From NCBI GenBank assembly GCA_905372865.1, contig CAJPQT010000030.1:1-15156 (forward strand): a stretch of DNA of 15,156 nt, written 5' to 3'. Both the position numbers and the translations under genes were made by a program. Each line of letters begins with the position of its first letter. Position 1 is the stretch's first letter. The DNA comes from an uncultured Centipeda sp. (GTDB lineage: Bacteria > Bacillota > Negativicutes > Selenomonadales > Selenomonadaceae). The notes under the pieces were generated by a model. The model saw only the letters and a list, made by a program, of their open reading frames with translations, was not told the origin of the DNA and searched no databases. Positions 15,063 to 15,156 of this stretch are shown here, piece by piece.

Positions 15063-15153
15063 GTGCTCTTGGTGAGCACTGTTTTTTCCTTGATTGGCGC
15101 GGGATGTACCCTGAAAACTACACAATGCAAAACAAGTTAGAGGAAACTCTAAC
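15063..15153 (+). other. Structured leader, probably of a 16S rRNA gene
   Basis: gtgctc/gagcac (15063-15068 and 15074-15079) followed by T6 (15082-15087) looks like an intrinsic terminator just after the promoter. Further on, gttagag/ctctaac (15136-15142 and 15147-15153) forms a perfect 7-bp stem with a gaaa tetraloop. Between them, ctgaaaactacacaa is of the kind seen next to rRNA genes in Firmicutes. The 16S gene itself is not in the window. Confidence 0.5.
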
Positions 15154-15156
15154 AGC

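Overview
The window looks like a chromosomal segment of a GC-rich, Selenomonas-like member of the Negativicutes (diderm Firmicutes). This is an inference from three things: the Bacillus-type order tRNA-Ser / SRP RNA / dnaX / ybaB / recR / bofA followed by what looks like an rRNA-operon leader; the small SRP RNA; and the style of the coding sequence. No rRNA is present to confirm the taxonomy.

Layout. (1) 1-2960 is an accessory region. A minus-strand operon of three unrecognised genes (two exported proteins around a small membrane protein, 260-2283) lies between two direct copies of a 37-bp repeat. To its right are a poly-C tract, a minus-strand terminator, a nested hairpin, an AT-rich remnant of a polymorphic-toxin C-terminus (E5-type RNase-like) and a 158-bp MITE-like element with terminal inverted repeats and a 4-bp direct repeat. 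(2) 2967-5606 is a minus-strand operon: an HD-domain phosphohydrolase, a membrane-anchored SAM methyltransferase, and an exported glucosaminidase-TPR protein. (3) 5703-7663 is a plus-strand aromatic amino acid operon, pheA-aroF. It is divergent from operon 2 and ends at a 22-bp perfect hairpin. (4) ridA and pyk lie on the minus strand, each with its own terminator or intergenic structure. (5) An AGCS-family sodium:amino-acid symporter is divergent from pyk. (6) 11504-14967 holds tRNA-Ser(GGA), SRP RNA, dnaX, ybaB, recR and bofA, all on plus: tRNA and protein-targeting RNA, then replication and recombination. (7) 14978-15156 is a strong promoter with upstream A-tracts and a structured leader. 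It most likely drives an rRNA operon that starts just beyond the window.

Most of the window is conventional housekeeping sequence. The unusual part is 1-2970, where repeats, a broken toxin fragment and a MITE-like element cluster around an operon of unknown exported proteins. I see no CRISPR array, no intact transposase, no prophage and no complete undescribed multi-gene defence system.
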